Source: Spirochaetaceae bacterium UBA6089
GTDB lineage: Bacteria > Spirochaetota > Spirochaetia > Treponematales > Rectinemataceae
Assembly (NCBI GenBank): GCA_002435985.1
Contig: DIXD01000024.1
Span: 1-64,000 of the forward strand
Reading direction: 5' to 3'
Length of the DNA: 64,000 nucleotides
The notes beneath the pieces are model-generated. The model saw only the letters and a program-made list of their open reading frames with translations. It did not search any database and was not told the DNA's origin. The first letter of the stretch is position 1. Every line of letters begins with the position of its first letter. Positions 44,842 to 54,248 of this stretch are shown in pieces. The translations under genes and the position numbers were made by a program.

Positions 44842-45387
44842 ATGAAGAAGTTTATTGTTTCGGCAGTGACGCTGATCCACATTCTGCTTATAAATCTTTC
44901 CATGATCATGATCGTGGCCATGTTGCTCTTGGTGTTTGCGAATGTGGTGCTCCGCTATGTCTTCAATAGCGGCATATTCTGGTCGGAGGAGATAGCCCTT
45001 GTCTTGGAGGTGTGGTTCATTTTCCTCTCACTGGGGCTCGGCGTAAAGCACCGATTGCATTTTTCGATCAACCTCATGCCGCGCGAGAAAATTTCCGCAT
45101 GGCTTAATCGGGCTCTCGATCTGCTGTCCGATATCGTGTTCATCGTCATTGGGGCGGTCATGATACTTTACGGAAGCAGACTTGTGCAATTTACGATGCG
45201 CTCGATTATGCCGGCGACGAAGTTGCCGGCCGGCATTCTGTACCTCGTCCTCCCTATCTCGGGCTTTGTCGTCATTGTCGAGGCTCTCTTTCACATTTTC
45301 GGGTTCACCATGTTCGACGAGAAGATCGACGCGTATTTTTCCGGCAAGGGCGGAACACTGAAGGACATTTTCAGGAGCGAAGCATAA
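44842..45387 (+). CDS. dctQ: TRAP transporter small permease
   Basis: A 181-residue protein with four membrane helices. FANVVLRYVFNSGIFWSEEIAL is the DctQ signature between helices one and two. The start with GAGGTG upstream is preferred over an opening eight codons earlier. Its stop overlaps the first base of dctM. It forms the permease complex with DctM and uses an ion gradient for uptake. Confidence 0.94.
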   Translation: MKKFIVSAVTLIHILLINLSMIMIVAMLLLVFANVVLRYVFNSGIFWSEEIALVLEVWFIFLSLGLGVKHRLHFSINLMPREKISAWLNRALDLLSDIVFIVIGAVMILYGSRLVQFTMRSIMPATKLPAGILYLVLPISGFVVIVEALFHIFGFTMFDEKIDAYFSGKGGTLKDIFRSEA

Positions 45388-46688
45388 TGGATACGACGAT
45401 TGCGACCACAATACTCCTGGGTGGGTTTATCCTGCTTCTGCTGCTGAGGATCCCCATAACGTTCTCGCTTGCGGCTGCCTCCATAGCGACGGCCATCTAT
45501 TTGAATATACCGCTCATGTCGATCGTTCAACAGATGGTGCAAGGGGTCAAATCCTTTTCACTGCTCGCAATTCCCTTTTTCATCCTTGCCGGCGAAATGA
45601 TGGGGCGCGGCGGCATTGCGGAGAAAATCATCAACCTCGCGAATGTGCTCGTCGGCAGGATCCGCGGCGGGCTTGGCATGGTGAACGTCGTGGACAGCAT
45701 GTTCTTCGGCGGCATCTCGGGTTCTTCGGTCGCCGACGTCGCCTCGACGGGCACCATCATCATCCCTCTTATGAAAAAGAAGGGGTACGACGACGACTTT
45801 TCGGTGGCCATCACGGTCACAAGCTCCACGCAGGGGATCATCATTCCGCCGAGCCACAACATGATCATCTACTCAGTTGCCGCCGGCGGCGTCTCAGTCG
45901 GGCGCCTCTTCCTCGCAGGATACCTGCCGGGCATTCTGCTCGGAATATCCCTCGGCGTCATCGTCTATGTCATTTCAGTGAAGAGAAACTACCCAAAGGA
46001 AAGAAAATATTCGTTCAAAGAGGGGGTGAAGATCTTCCTCGATTCCTTCTTGGGGCTGCTCACTGCCCTCATCATTATAGTCGGCGTCATCTCCGGTATA
46101 TTTACCGCCACGGAGTCGGCTGCGGTCGCAGCGGTCTATGCGTTCATCATAACATTCTTCGTCTACCGGCAGATACCGCTTAAGGAGTTCAGGGGAATTC
46201 TCTACGGCACGCTCAAAACCCTCACGATGGTGATGACGCTGATCGCCTCTGCAAGCGCATTTTCATGGCTCATGGCGTACCTGCGCATTCCCGCGATGGC
46301 AACCGAGTTCCTGCTGTCGATTACGGACAACAAGATTCTGTTGCTGATGCTCATCAATGTGCTTCTGCTGCTTATGGGTATGATCATGGACATGGCACCT
46401 CTCATTCTCATCGTGACGCCGATTCTGTATCCGGTGGTTGTCGACAAATTGGGAATGTCGCCGATTCATTTCGGCATTATGCTGATGCTCAATCTCGCCA
46501 TAGGGCTTTGTACGCCGCCTGTCGGTTCCGCCCTGTTTGTGGGATGCGCCATAGGAAAAATTTCGATCGAAAAGGCGACAAAGGCGATGATACCGTTCTA
46601 TATCGCCATGATTGTGGTTTTGTTCCTCGTGACGTATATTCCACAGATAACGATGTTCCTGCCCAACCTCATCATGCCTGGAGGCTAA
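45387..46688 (+). CDS. dctM: TRAP transporter large permease
   Basis: A 433-residue protein with about twelve membrane helices. FFILAGEMMGRGGIAEKIINLANVLVGRI, GSSVADVASTGTIIIP and GIIIPPSHNMIIY match DctM, including its two substrate and sodium-binding hairpins. Length is typical. TAATG overlap with dctQ indicates coupling. Confidence 0.96.
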   Translation: MDTTIATTILLGGFILLLLLRIPITFSLAAASIATAIYLNIPLMSIVQQMVQGVKSFSLLAIPFFILAGEMMGRGGIAEKIINLANVLVGRIRGGLGMVNVVDSMFFGGISGSSVADVASTGTIIIPLMKKKGYDDDFSVAITVTSSTQGIIIPPSHNMIIYSVAAGGVSVGRLFLAGYLPGILLGISLGVIVYVISVKRNYPKERKYSFKEGVKIFLDSFLGLLTALIIIVGVISGIFTATESAAVAAVYAFIITFFVYRQIPLKEFRGILYGTLKTLTMVMTLIASASAFSWLMAYLRIPAMATEFLLSITDNKILLLMLINVLLLLMGMIMDMAPLILIVTPILYPVVVDKLGMSPIHFGIMLMLNLAIGLCTPPVGSALFVGCAIGKISIEKATKAMIPFYIAMIVVLFLVTYIPQITMFLPNLIMPGG

Positions 46689-46779
46689 GGGAGCGCGGAA
46701 GGTTGTGTGTCCGGCGTTCGACATTGGCGTGTGTTGAAGTCTGTGCGGGCGCGGGCAGCGCAAAGGAAGGAGTGTTTCT

Positions 46780-47607
46780 ATGTCGTTTGTGGAGTCTCTT
46801 TTTGGGTTGCGTGGAAGTATTGCGGTGGTGACGGGGGGAGGCGGGGCCTTGCCCTCTTCGATTGCCGTCGCCTTTGCCAAGGCAGGGGCCAAGGTGGCGC
46901 TCTGGGGCCGCGGGGCGCATCACCCTATGGCCGAAGCCGCCGAGCAGGTCAAAAGGCAGGCGGAGATAGCTCCCGATAGCTCCGATGTGGTGGGGATTAC
47001 GGTGGATACGGTGTCGGGCGCGGCCTGCGAGGCGGCCTTCGATGCGACGCTAGCCTCGCTCGGCATGCCCGATATCCTCCTCAATGGCGTCGGTGGAAAC
47101 ATGGGCCGAAGTAGTTTTCTCGACTTCGACGAAAAAGTGTTCGAGGATGTCCTCAGACTCAATCTTATGGCGGGGCTCATGGTGCCTTCTCGGGTATTCG
47201 CGCGGCGCTGGATCGAGGCAGGTGTCAAGGGTTCGATGATCAATATGACCTCAATGGCGAGCTATAAGGGCCTTTCTGCGGTCTGGGCGTACGATGCCGC
47301 CAAGGCGGGAGTGCTCAACCTTACGCAAGCGCTGGCCAAAGAGCTCGCCCCTCATGGCATACGGGTGAATGCGGTAGCGCCGGGCTTTTTTGTGGGCAAC
47401 CAGAACCGCGCGCTGCTCTTCGACGAGAAGACTGGCAATCTTACGGCCCGGGGCCAGGCGATCATCGCGCGCACGCCCTTTGGCCGCTTCGGCGAATATG
47501 AGGAGCTCTGGGGGGCGGTGCTGTATCTGGCGAGTTCGAAGGCCGCAGGATTTGTGACTGGGGTCAGCATCCCCGTCGACGGCGGATATCTCAGCGACAA
47601 TATATGA
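46780..47607 (+). CDS. SDR oxidoreductase, probable fructuronate (mannonate) reductase
   Basis: A 275-residue short-chain dehydrogenase. The cofactor loop is VTGGGGALPSSIA; NGVGGN, the catalytic serine in NMTSMASYK, and YDAAK with Tyr and Lys follow in order, and PVDGGYLSDN ends the protein. Within a locus of uxaC and uxaE, reduction of D-fructuronate to D-mannonate, the role of SDR-type UxuB, is the best call. AAGGAAGGAG precedes the ATG. Exact substrate cannot be seen. Confidence 0.85.
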   Translation: MSFVESLFGLRGSIAVVTGGGGALPSSIAVAFAKAGAKVALWGRGAHHPMAEAAEQVKRQAEIAPDSSDVVGITVDTVSGAACEAAFDATLASLGMPDILLNGVGGNMGRSSFLDFDEKVFEDVLRLNLMAGLMVPSRVFARRWIEAGVKGSMINMTSMASYKGLSAVWAYDAAKAGVLNLTQALAKELAPHGIRVNAVAPGFFVGNQNRALLFDEKTGNLTARGQAIIARTPFGRFGEYEELWGAVLYLASSKAAGFVTGVSIPVDGGYLSDNI

Positions 47608-47631
47608 CAATATTTATTGAGGGAGGGCAGC

Positions 47632-49071
47632 ATGGCCCAATTTCTGGATGAGAATTTCCTGCTGAAAAACGAAACGGCAAAACGGCTCTTCTTTCATGTT
47701 GCGAAGGATCTGCCGATCTTCGATTATCATTGCCATCTGTCCCCGAAGGCGATCGCCGAGGATGAGCCTTTCGATGACATCGCGCGCATGTGGCTCGAGG
47801 GGGATCATTACAAATGGCGAATCATGAGGGCGAACGGAGAGCCTGAATCGCTCTGTGGCGGTGCTGGCCCATGGGATGAGAAATTCGTTGCGTACGCCCG
47901 TGCTCTTTTGAGAGCCGCGGGGAATCCCCTTCTCCATTGGTCGCATTTGGAGTTGCAGAGAATCTTCGGCATCTCTGATGTGCTGACACCGCAGAATGCT
48001 CTCGAAATTAGGCAAAAGGCAAACCGCCTGCTCGCCGCCGGAAGGATCAGCCCGCGCTCTCTTCTTGTGCAATTCAATGTGAAGGTTCTGTGTACGACGG
48101 ATGACCCTGTCGATGATCTGCACTGGCACAGGACGATCGCCGAAGAACAGAAGAAGGGCTCCGCGTTTCAGACAAAGGTGCTCCCCGCCTTCCGTCCGGA
48201 CAAGGCGTTGAATACGAGCGATATCGCCGCATGGAACAAGTACGTCGATGAGCTCGGCAGGGCTGCCGGTGTCGACATCGATGCGTACCCTTCTCTGCTC
48301 GAGGCACTTGCGAAACGTCACGACTACTTTCACTCGATGGGCTGCAGGCTTTCGGACCACGCGCTCCTCGTGCCGCCCTATGTGCCGGCTTCGGATGCGG
48401 ACCTCGATGCCATCGTGAAAAAGGGCCGAGGAGGGAACTCGCTTTCTTCTGTGGAACAGGAAAAGCTGGCGACGGCTCTACTCCTGCATTGTGCGCGCCT
48501 GAATGCGCAGAAAGGTTGGACGATGCAGCTGCATATTGCAGCGCTCAGAAACGTCAATCCGAGACTGTTCCGGGCCTTAGGTCCGGACGTGGGCGGCGAT
48601 AGCACGTCCGACGCCCCTATCGTGGCACCGCTCGCCAGTTTTCTAGGAGCCTTGGAGGGAGAGGACGCGCTTCCAAAGACTATTCTCTATTCACTCGATC
48701 CTTCGAAGCACAATCCTCTTGCGACGCTCGCGGCGAGTTTTGCCGGAACATCGCCAGAGGCCACGGTTTCGCAGGTAGCGGGCAAGGTGCAGCTCGGTGC
48801 CGCATGGTGGTTCAACGATCAGAAAGATGGTATGGAGCGCCACCTCAGGGAGTATGCTGGGGTAGGGCTCATCGGTGCGTGGGTGGGGATGCTGACCGAT
48901 TCCCGCTCCTTTATGTCGTTTCCTCGGCACGAATACTTCAGGCGCATCCTCTGCAATACAGTCGGAGAGTGGGTGGATGCCGGCGAGTTGCCCGATGACC
49001 CGGTGTACACAGACCAGCTCGTGCGCAGCATCTGTTGGGAAAATGCAGTCAATTATTTTGAAATGCCGTAA
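47632..49071 (+). CDS. uxaC: Glucuronate/galacturonate isomerase
   Basis: A 479-residue amidohydrolase-fold enzyme. FLDENFLLKNETAKRLFFHVAKDLPIFDYHCHLSPKAIAEDEPF is split in all UxaC proteins as here, with the metal-binding HCHL. FMSFPRHEYFRRILCNTVGEW near the end is also diagnostic. It converts D-glucuronate to D-fructuronate and D-galacturonate to D-tagaturonate, the first step after import. GGGAGG lies before the ATG at 47632. It is the last gene of the locus, followed by a long stem. Confidence 0.97.
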   Translation: MAQFLDENFLLKNETAKRLFFHVAKDLPIFDYHCHLSPKAIAEDEPFDDIARMWLEGDHYKWRIMRANGEPESLCGGAGPWDEKFVAYARALLRAAGNPLLHWSHLELQRIFGISDVLTPQNALEIRQKANRLLAAGRISPRSLLVQFNVKVLCTTDDPVDDLHWHRTIAEEQKKGSAFQTKVLPAFRPDKALNTSDIAAWNKYVDELGRAAGVDIDAYPSLLEALAKRHDYFHSMGCRLSDHALLVPPYVPASDADLDAIVKKGRGGNSLSSVEQEKLATALLLHCARLNAQKGWTMQLHIAALRNVNPRLFRALGPDVGGDSTSDAPIVAPLASFLGALEGEDALPKTILYSLDPSKHNPLATLAASFAGTSPEATVSQVAGKVQLGAAWWFNDQKDGMERHLREYAGVGLIGAWVGMLTDSRSFMSFPRHEYFRRILCNTVGEWVDAGELPDDPVYTDQLVRSICWENAVNYFEMP

Positions 49072-49088
49072 CAATAATCACAACACGT

Positions 49089-49126
49089 ATGAGGGCTCCG
49101 CGACCAGCTGGCCGCGGAGCCCTCAT
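49089..49126. terminator. Long perfect stem between convergent uxaC and ugpE
   Basis: ATGAGGGCTCCGCG (49089-49102) and its exact complement (49113-49126) form a 14-bp stem around a ten-base loop that contains the palindrome CCAGCTGG. No T tract. It most likely terminates both convergent genes. Confidence 0.7.
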
Positions 49127-49179
49127 CGCATAGGGGCATAGTCAAGGACATAGCGCAGGTGCCGCCACCTTGTGCGCTG

Positions 49180-50055
49180 CTATTTTTCTGTCTCCGTCAT
49201 GCCTGCGATAAACTGTTTCTGCATGAGTACCACCACGATGACGGGCGGTAACATGGCCAGCAAGGTCGTCGCCATAGCGATCTGCCACTCGATCTGGACA
49301 TCCGCCCCGGACATCATTCGGTTGATGCCGATGAGCAGTGTATAGAATTCGGGTTTTGTCGTGATCAACAGCGGCCAGAGGTACTGGTTCCACCCATAGA
49401 TAAACTGAATGACGAACATGGCGGCGATGGGCGTACGGGTCATGGGCGCAAGGATGTGGCGGAAGAACTGCATCGGTGTCGCACCGTCGATCTGTGAGGC
49501 CTCGGCGATCTCACGCGGAATCGACATGAAGAATTGTCTAAAGAGGAAGACTGCGGTCGCCGACACGATCATGGGCAAGATGAGGCCGGCGTAGGTGTTC
49601 AGCATGCCGAGGTCAGAAATGACCTTGTAGGTCGGCATGATACGCACTTCGACCGGCAGCATGAGCGTGATGAAGATGCTCCAAAAACAGAAGTTTCTGA
49701 GCGGAAAATTGAAAAAGACGATGGCGAAGGCCGCCAGAAGTGAGACAATGATTTTGCCTGTGGAGATGCCGAGGGCCATGATGAGCGAGTTCTTCATCAT
49801 GACGAGGACGGGGGTGCCCATGTTTTTGGTGCCTTCGAAGAGAGCTTGGCGATAATTTTCGATAAGGTGCGGACCGATGCCGAGCGGCATGGGCGCGGCC
49901 TGAATTTCGGCGCTCGTGTGTGACGAAGCAGAAAAAATGAAATAAATCGGGAAAATGATAATCGCGATGCCGATCCAGAGCACGATGTGCGGGAAGAGCC
50001 CCTTGATCACCTTTGTACGGTGTGCGGCTTTATTGATGCGCTGTTCTGCTGTCAT
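49180..50055 (-). CDS. ugpE: Glycerol-3-phosphate ABC permease 2
   Basis: A 291-residue permease with six membrane helices and the EAA loop EIAEASQIDGATPMQFFRHIL. SSHTSAEIQAAPMPLGIGPHLIENY after the first helix is characteristic of UgpE. GGAGGAAG precedes the ATG. It lies 17 bases after ugpA and completes the membrane part of the importer. No ATPase gene follows. Confidence 0.93.
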   Translation of the reverse strand: MTAEQRINKAAHRTKVIKGLFPHIVLWIGIAIIIFPIYFIFSASSHTSAEIQAAPMPLGIGPHLIENYRQALFEGTKNMGTPVLVMMKNSLIMALGISTGKIIVSLLAAFAIVFFNFPLRNFCFWSIFITLMLPVEVRIMPTYKVISDLGMLNTYAGLILPMIVSATAVFLFRQFFMSIPREIAEASQIDGATPMQFFRHILAPMTRTPIAAMFVIQFIYGWNQYLWPLLITTKPEFYTLLIGINRMMSGADVQIEWQIAMATTLLAMLPPVIVVVLMQKQFIAGMTETEK

Positions 50056-50072
50056 ACGTACTTCCTCCCGCC

Positions 50073-50957
50073 TCAGTAGGTGACGCGCCGCTCGATGAAG
50101 CGGAACTGGAATACCGTCAGGACAATGACCATCAGCATGAGGATCACCGACTGGGCAGCTGAGCTCCCGAGGTCAAGATTGATGACGCCGTCGCGCCAGA
50201 CCTTGTACACAAGAATGCCCGTTGACTTGCCCGGAGCTCCCTGCGTGATGGCGTGCACGATCGGGAAGGTTTCGAAGAAGCCGTAGACCAGATTCATGAC
50301 CAATAGATAGAAAGTGGTCGGCGAGAGCAGAGGGAAGATGATCTTCCAAAAACGTCTGGCGGCTCCGGCTCCATCGATCTCCGCTGCCTCAACGAGGGTG
50401 GCCGGCACGCTCTGCAGCCCGGCGAGAAAGAACACGAAGTTGTACGCGAGCTGTTTCCAGCTCGCCGCCATAGTGAGGAGAAAAAAGGCTTGATTGAAGT
50501 TCAAAAGATACTGCCAGTCGACGTGGAAGGTGTGCTTGAGCACGTATGCGATGACACCGACGTTCGGATTGAACAAAAAGAGCCAGATGACGCCGGCGAC
50601 GAGCGTCGACACGGCGTAGGGCCACACGAGCATCGTCTTGTAAAACGAAGCAAAGCGGATCTTCTTGTTCGCCTGAATCGCGAGGAAAAGAGAAATTGTC
50701 ATGGCACTGAGGGTGATGCACAGCGCGAACGCGGTGGACACTCTAAACGACTGCCAGTAGTCGGGATCGACGAGAAGTTTCGAATAATTCTGAAACCCGA
50801 CGAAGATCATCCTGCCGCCGAAGGGGTCTTGCAGGTAAAACGACTGCAGAATGGCCTGGGCCGCCGGCCAGAAGAAAAAGATGAACACAATGACCATCTG
50901 GGGCAGCACAAGCAGGTACGGCAAAACCGGTGCTTTGAATTCGTATTGTTTGGCCAT
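50073..50957 (-). CDS. ugpA: Glycerol-3-phosphate ABC permease 1
   Basis: A 294-residue permease with six membrane helices. SFYLQDPFGGRMIFVGFQNY after helix one, and the EAA loop LVEAAEIDGAGAARRFWKIIFP, match UgpA. An AGGAAG site supports the start at 50957; an opening five codons upstream is less likely. It is separated from ugpB by a strong terminator, so it is expressed at a lower level or from read-through. Confidence 0.93.
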   Translation of the reverse strand: MAKQYEFKAPVLPYLLVLPQMVIVFIFFFWPAAQAILQSFYLQDPFGGRMIFVGFQNYSKLLVDPDYWQSFRVSTAFALCITLSAMTISLFLAIQANKKIRFASFYKTMLVWPYAVSTLVAGVIWLFLFNPNVGVIAYVLKHTFHVDWQYLLNFNQAFFLLTMAASWKQLAYNFVFFLAGLQSVPATLVEAAEIDGAGAARRFWKIIFPLLSPTTFYLLVMNLVYGFFETFPIVHAITQGAPGKSTGILVYKVWRDGVINLDLGSSAAQSVILMLMVIVLTVFQFRFIERRVTY

Positions 50958-51039
50958 AGTACTTCCTGACAAAGATTACATTATTATACCAGTCTACTCG
51001 TCAATTGTATAGTTGAAGGCATTCTTCATTTCGAAGCCC

Positions 51040-51070
51040 AAAAAAGGCCGCCGACCGGCGGCCTTTTTTT
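51040..51070 (-). terminator. Rho-independent terminator between ugpB and ugpA
   Basis: GGCCGCC-GACC-GGCGGCC with six A on one side and seven T on the other. It lies about 35 bases after the ugpB stop and 80 before the ugpA start, so it separates the binding protein from the permeases. Confidence 0.85.
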
Positions 51071-51104
51071 ACGGCGCATAACAAGGTATGGCAACAATGT
51101 CGTT

Positions 51105-52406
51105 TTACTTGTAGAGCTTCTCGAACTCGCGGAGTGTCTTGTTGCCCTCGCTCACCATCTTGTCGAGTCCAGCTTTTACCGAGATCTTACCGGAAAGAAT
51201 GTCTTCCCATATCTGGTCTTCGATCTCGCGGATAATAGGCATATTCCCGAAGCGGACGCCCATCGAATTTGGGGTGGGTGTCTTGTTCGTGAGCTGTTTG
51301 ATGGCGACTTCAAGACCGGGGTTGTCCTTGTAGTAACCCTGGGATTTTGTCAGCTCGTAGGCGGCCTGCGTGACAGGCAGATACCCAGTCGCTTTGTGCC
51401 AGAGCGATTGGATTTCAGGTTTGGAGATGAAGTTGAAGAACTCGGCGACAGTCTTGTACTCAGCCGCTGGTCTGCCATTGAACACCCACAGGGATGCGCC
51501 GCCGATGATCGAGTTCTGCGGTGCCCCTGGAACATCGGGATAGTAGGGCAGGCGAGCCACGCCAAAGTCGAACTTGCAGTTGGCCTTCATGTTGCCGTAG
51601 CCACCGATCGATTCGAAGTGCATGCCGACTCGGCCTGAGGTGAATAGTGGATTGGCCTTGTTCTCGCGGCCGCCATAGATGAACACGCCGGTCTTGGAGA
51701 GATCGTAGATGTTCTGGAAGTGGCGCACGGTGATCGGGCTGTTGAACACGAGCGTGGTGTCGAGTCCGTCGAAGCCGTTGCTCCGGGTGCCGAAGGGAAT
51801 ATTATGCCATGCGCAGAAGTTTTCAAGCTGGATCCAGCTGATCCAGTTGGTGGAGAAGCCGCCCTCCATGCCGGAGGCTTTCAGCTTCTTTGCGACTTCA
51901 AAGAACTCGGGCCATGTGACGGGCGGTTTTTCCGGATCGAGGCCGGCCTTGCGGAAGGCATCCTTATTGTAGTACATGACTGCCGTAGAGCTATTGAAGG
52001 GCATGGACAACATGCGGCCATCGGAAGTCGAATAGTAAGATTTGATGGTCGGAATGTAGATGTTCGGATCCCACTTCATGTTGTTTTCGGCCATAAGCTG
52101 GTAGACTGGTTTGATTGCGTTCTTGGCGGCCATCATGGTCGCGGTGCCGACTTCGTACACTTGAATGATGGCTGGTGCCTGGCCGGCGCGGAACGCCGCG
52201 ATTCCCGCATTCATAGTATCGACATACGATCCCTTATATACGGGAACAACCTTGTACTCTTTCTGACTTGCGTTGAACTGGTCGCAAATGGTCTGTACCA
52301 TTTCACCGTTTTTACCAGTCATGGCATGCCAGAACTCGACAGTGGTCTGTGCGTAGAGCCCGACAGCCATGCAGAGAACGGTCATCAGCACAATGACTCG
52401 TTTCAT
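51105..52406 (-). CDS. ugpB: Glycerol-3-phosphate ABC binding protein
   Basis: A 433-residue exported protein with signal peptide ending VGLYAQ. VEFWHAMTGKNGEMVQ, VVPVYKGSYVDTMNAGIAAF, APAIIQVYEVGTATMMAA and WISWIQLENFCAWHN are nearly as in well-studied UgpB proteins and include the ligand contacts. It binds sn-glycerol-3-phosphate or its diesters. GGAGG precedes the ATG. It is next to a glycerophosphodiesterase gene, which supports the substrate. Confidence 0.96.
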   Translation of the reverse strand: MKRVIVLMTVLCMAVGLYAQTTVEFWHAMTGKNGEMVQTICDQFNASQKEYKVVPVYKGSYVDTMNAGIAAFRAGQAPAIIQVYEVGTATMMAAKNAIKPVYQLMAENNMKWDPNIYIPTIKSYYSTSDGRMLSMPFNSSTAVMYYNKDAFRKAGLDPEKPPVTWPEFFEVAKKLKASGMEGGFSTNWISWIQLENFCAWHNIPFGTRSNGFDGLDTTLVFNSPITVRHFQNIYDLSKTGVFIYGGRENKANPLFTSGRVGMHFESIGGYGNMKANCKFDFGVARLPYYPDVPGAPQNSIIGGASLWVFNGRPAAEYKTVAEFFNFISKPEIQSLWHKATGYLPVTQAAYELTKSQGYYKDNPGLEVAIKQLTNKTPTPNSMGVRFGNMPIIREIEDQIWEDILSGKISVKAGLDKMVSEGNKTLREFEKLYK

Positions 52407-52519
52407 TACGTCGCCTCCAGGATTTTAGATAGATACCGGACAAACTGCCCAGTATGAGTTACAAAGATTAGTCTACAACTGCTTTGTTAAGCGCGCAATA
52501 GGAAGCTATAAAAATTTCT

Positions 52520-53494
52520 TTAAAATAAGGTTTTTACCTTGATGAGGCCCATATCCGGGAAATCGGTGATGATCCCCGAAACTCCCCAGCCGATGAGGGT
52601 GGTCATCCTCGAGGGATCGTTCACTGTCCAGGGCAGCACGCTCATTCCGGCCGCGCGCGCCGCCTTGACTGTTGTCTCGTCGAGGTATTTCTCATTCGGG
52701 TTGAGGGCGATAGCGCCGAAATCCCTAAGCGTCGCAACCGGGTCCTTCAGAGGCTTGTCGATGAGCACAGCAATGTCGATCTTCGGCTCGGTCTTTTTTA
52801 CCCGCTTCAGGTAGGCATGGTTGAATGAGGAAATGAGCACCGAAGAGACCATGTCGAGTTCCTTCACAAGGGCGACGGTCTTTTCGACGATCCAGGCATC
52901 GCAGGCGAAGCCCGTCGCGTCCTTGATCTCGATGTTGATGCGCCAGCCGAGGCGCTTTGTCAGCTCGAGCGCCTCGCGGAGGGTCGGAATTCTTATGCCG
53001 GTGAAGGACCGAAGTTCTTCGGAGCCGACTCCCCCCGCCTTGATCTGAAGAAAAGGGTCGGTGCGTGCGTACCATGAGCCCGCATCGAGGGATCGTAGCT
53101 CAGCGAGCGTAAAGTCGTAGACATTCCATGGTGAGCGGGAGGGAAAGCGGACTTTCGCGTCGGTGGTGCGGACCAGTGTCGTATCGTGTAACACGACGAG
53201 CTCGCCGTCGCTCGACGCCGCCACGTCCAGTTCCCACATATCTGCGCCAACATCGAAGCTTTTTTGGGCGGCAACGAGGGTATTCTCCGGCGCGATAGCG
53301 CGAAAACCGCGGTGAGCGATCACAAGCGGACGGGATGCGTGCATGAGTAGTTTCTCCATTGAAAGATGTTCAGGCCTATCCTGGCCATAGAGCGTAAATC
53401 CGGCATGCATCATGAGAATGCTGCTGAACACCACGGACTGCAGACGAATCGGTCTCCTTCTTTTTTGGAGATGGTGCAGCATGCGGAACTTCAT
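52520..53494 (-). CDS. glpQ: Glycerophosphodiester phosphodiesterase
   Basis: A 324-residue exported enzyme that splits glycerophosphodiesters into glycerol-3-phosphate and an alcohol. The active site is IAHRGFRAIAPENT with the HRG histidine, then WELDVAASSDGELVVLHD with the metal-binding Glu-Asp and second histidine; INIEIK follows. A signal peptide lies within residues 1-40 after a basic stretch (KRRRPIRLQ). The start is uncertain: ATG at 53494 or 53482, neither with a clear ribosome site. It would supply substrate for the ugp importer just downstream. This family is a lipoprotein adhesin in some spirochaetes, but no lipobox is seen here. Confidence 0.92.
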   Translation of the reverse strand: MKFRMLHHLQKRRRPIRLQSVVFSSILMMHAGFTLYGQDRPEHLSMEKLLMHASRPLVIAHRGFRAIAPENTLVAAQKSFDVGADMWELDVAASSDGELVVLHDTTLVRTTDAKVRFPSRSPWNVYDFTLAELRSLDAGSWYARTDPFLQIKAGGVGSEELRSFTGIRIPTLREALELTKRLGWRINIEIKDATGFACDAWIVEKTVALVKELDMVSSVLISSFNHAYLKRVKKTEPKIDIAVLIDKPLKDPVATLRDFGAIALNPNEKYLDETTVKAARAAGMSVLPWTVNDPSRMTTLIGWGVSGIITDFPDMGLIKVKTLF

Positions 53495-53616
53495 TCCAAA
53501 TATTTTAGGATTTCTCTGTATCTCTGGCAAGCGGGCGCCTTTGAAACCCTCAGAACGCGTCTGAAACCACCCGACCCCCCTGAAGTCCTCTGAAACCAGA
53601 GTGTGCTCTTCACAGC

Positions 53617-53645
53617 TTGCGCTTTATAGAAGGGAAGCATAGGAT
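53617..53645 (+). promoter_or_regulatory. Possible promoter of the Nudix gene
   Basis: TTGCGC and TAGGAT are 17 bases apart, about 18 bases before the start codon and just upstream of the GGAG ribosome site. Confidence 0.4.
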
Positions 53646-53663
53646 AGTGCGCGGAGACGGAAC

Positions 53664-54248
53664 ATGATCGTAGGTGACGGAAACGGCGCGCGCAAGTGGA
53701 TTACACTCTCTTCGCGCAAGGTGTATGAGTGCAATGTTTTCAGTGTGTTTGAACAAGAAAGCCGTGGACCCGACGGCCGCACAGGCCATTTTTCCGTTAT
53801 GGAAGCGAAGGACTGGGCCGTTGTCGTGCCCTATGTCAGAACCCAAGAGGGTGTCTCGTTCCTTATGGTGCGCCAGTATCGCCACGGCGCAAACGTGATG
53901 AGCCTCGAATTCCCCGGCGGCGTGGTCGAGCCCGGAGAAGAGCCGGCCAATGCGGCGGCGCGTGAGCTCGCCGAGGAGACCGGCTGGGTGTCAGAGCAAG
54001 TGCTCGATGCGGGCACGGTATTCCCCAATCCCGCAATTCAGGACAACCATTTTCATGTGTTTGTGGCGCTTGACCCGAAGCCGGGGGTAGCCCGGAATCT
54101 CGACGCGAACGAGATCATCGATGTGGAGCTCGTTGCCGCCGATGAGGTGCGCCGCCGCATGGGCGAAGGTGACCTTCAGCATGCCCTTATGGTCTCGGCA
54201 CTCTACCTTGCGGATAGGTGTGTCGCATCTTTGAGTGCACAAACCTAA
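53664..54248 (+). CDS. Nudix hydrolase (ADP-ribose pyrophosphatase type)
   Basis: A 194-residue enzyme. The Nudix box is GGVVEPGEEP followed by RELAEETGW, complete with the metal-binding Glu pair. RQYRHGANVMSLEFPGG before it is the ADP-ribose-pyrophosphatase form, and an N-terminal sheet (about 10-45) serves dimer formation. It likely hydrolyses ADP-ribose or another nucleoside-diphosphate sugar. Its 3' end overlaps the convergent DUF362 gene by 62 bases. Confidence 0.92.
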   Translation: MIVGDGNGARKWITLSSRKVYECNVFSVFEQESRGPDGRTGHFSVMEAKDWAVVVPYVRTQEGVSFLMVRQYRHGANVMSLEFPGGVVEPGEEPANAAARELAEETGWVSEQVLDAGTVFPNPAIQDNHFHVFVALDPKPGVARNLDANEIIDVELVAADEVRRRMGEGDLQHALMVSALYLADRCVASLSAQT

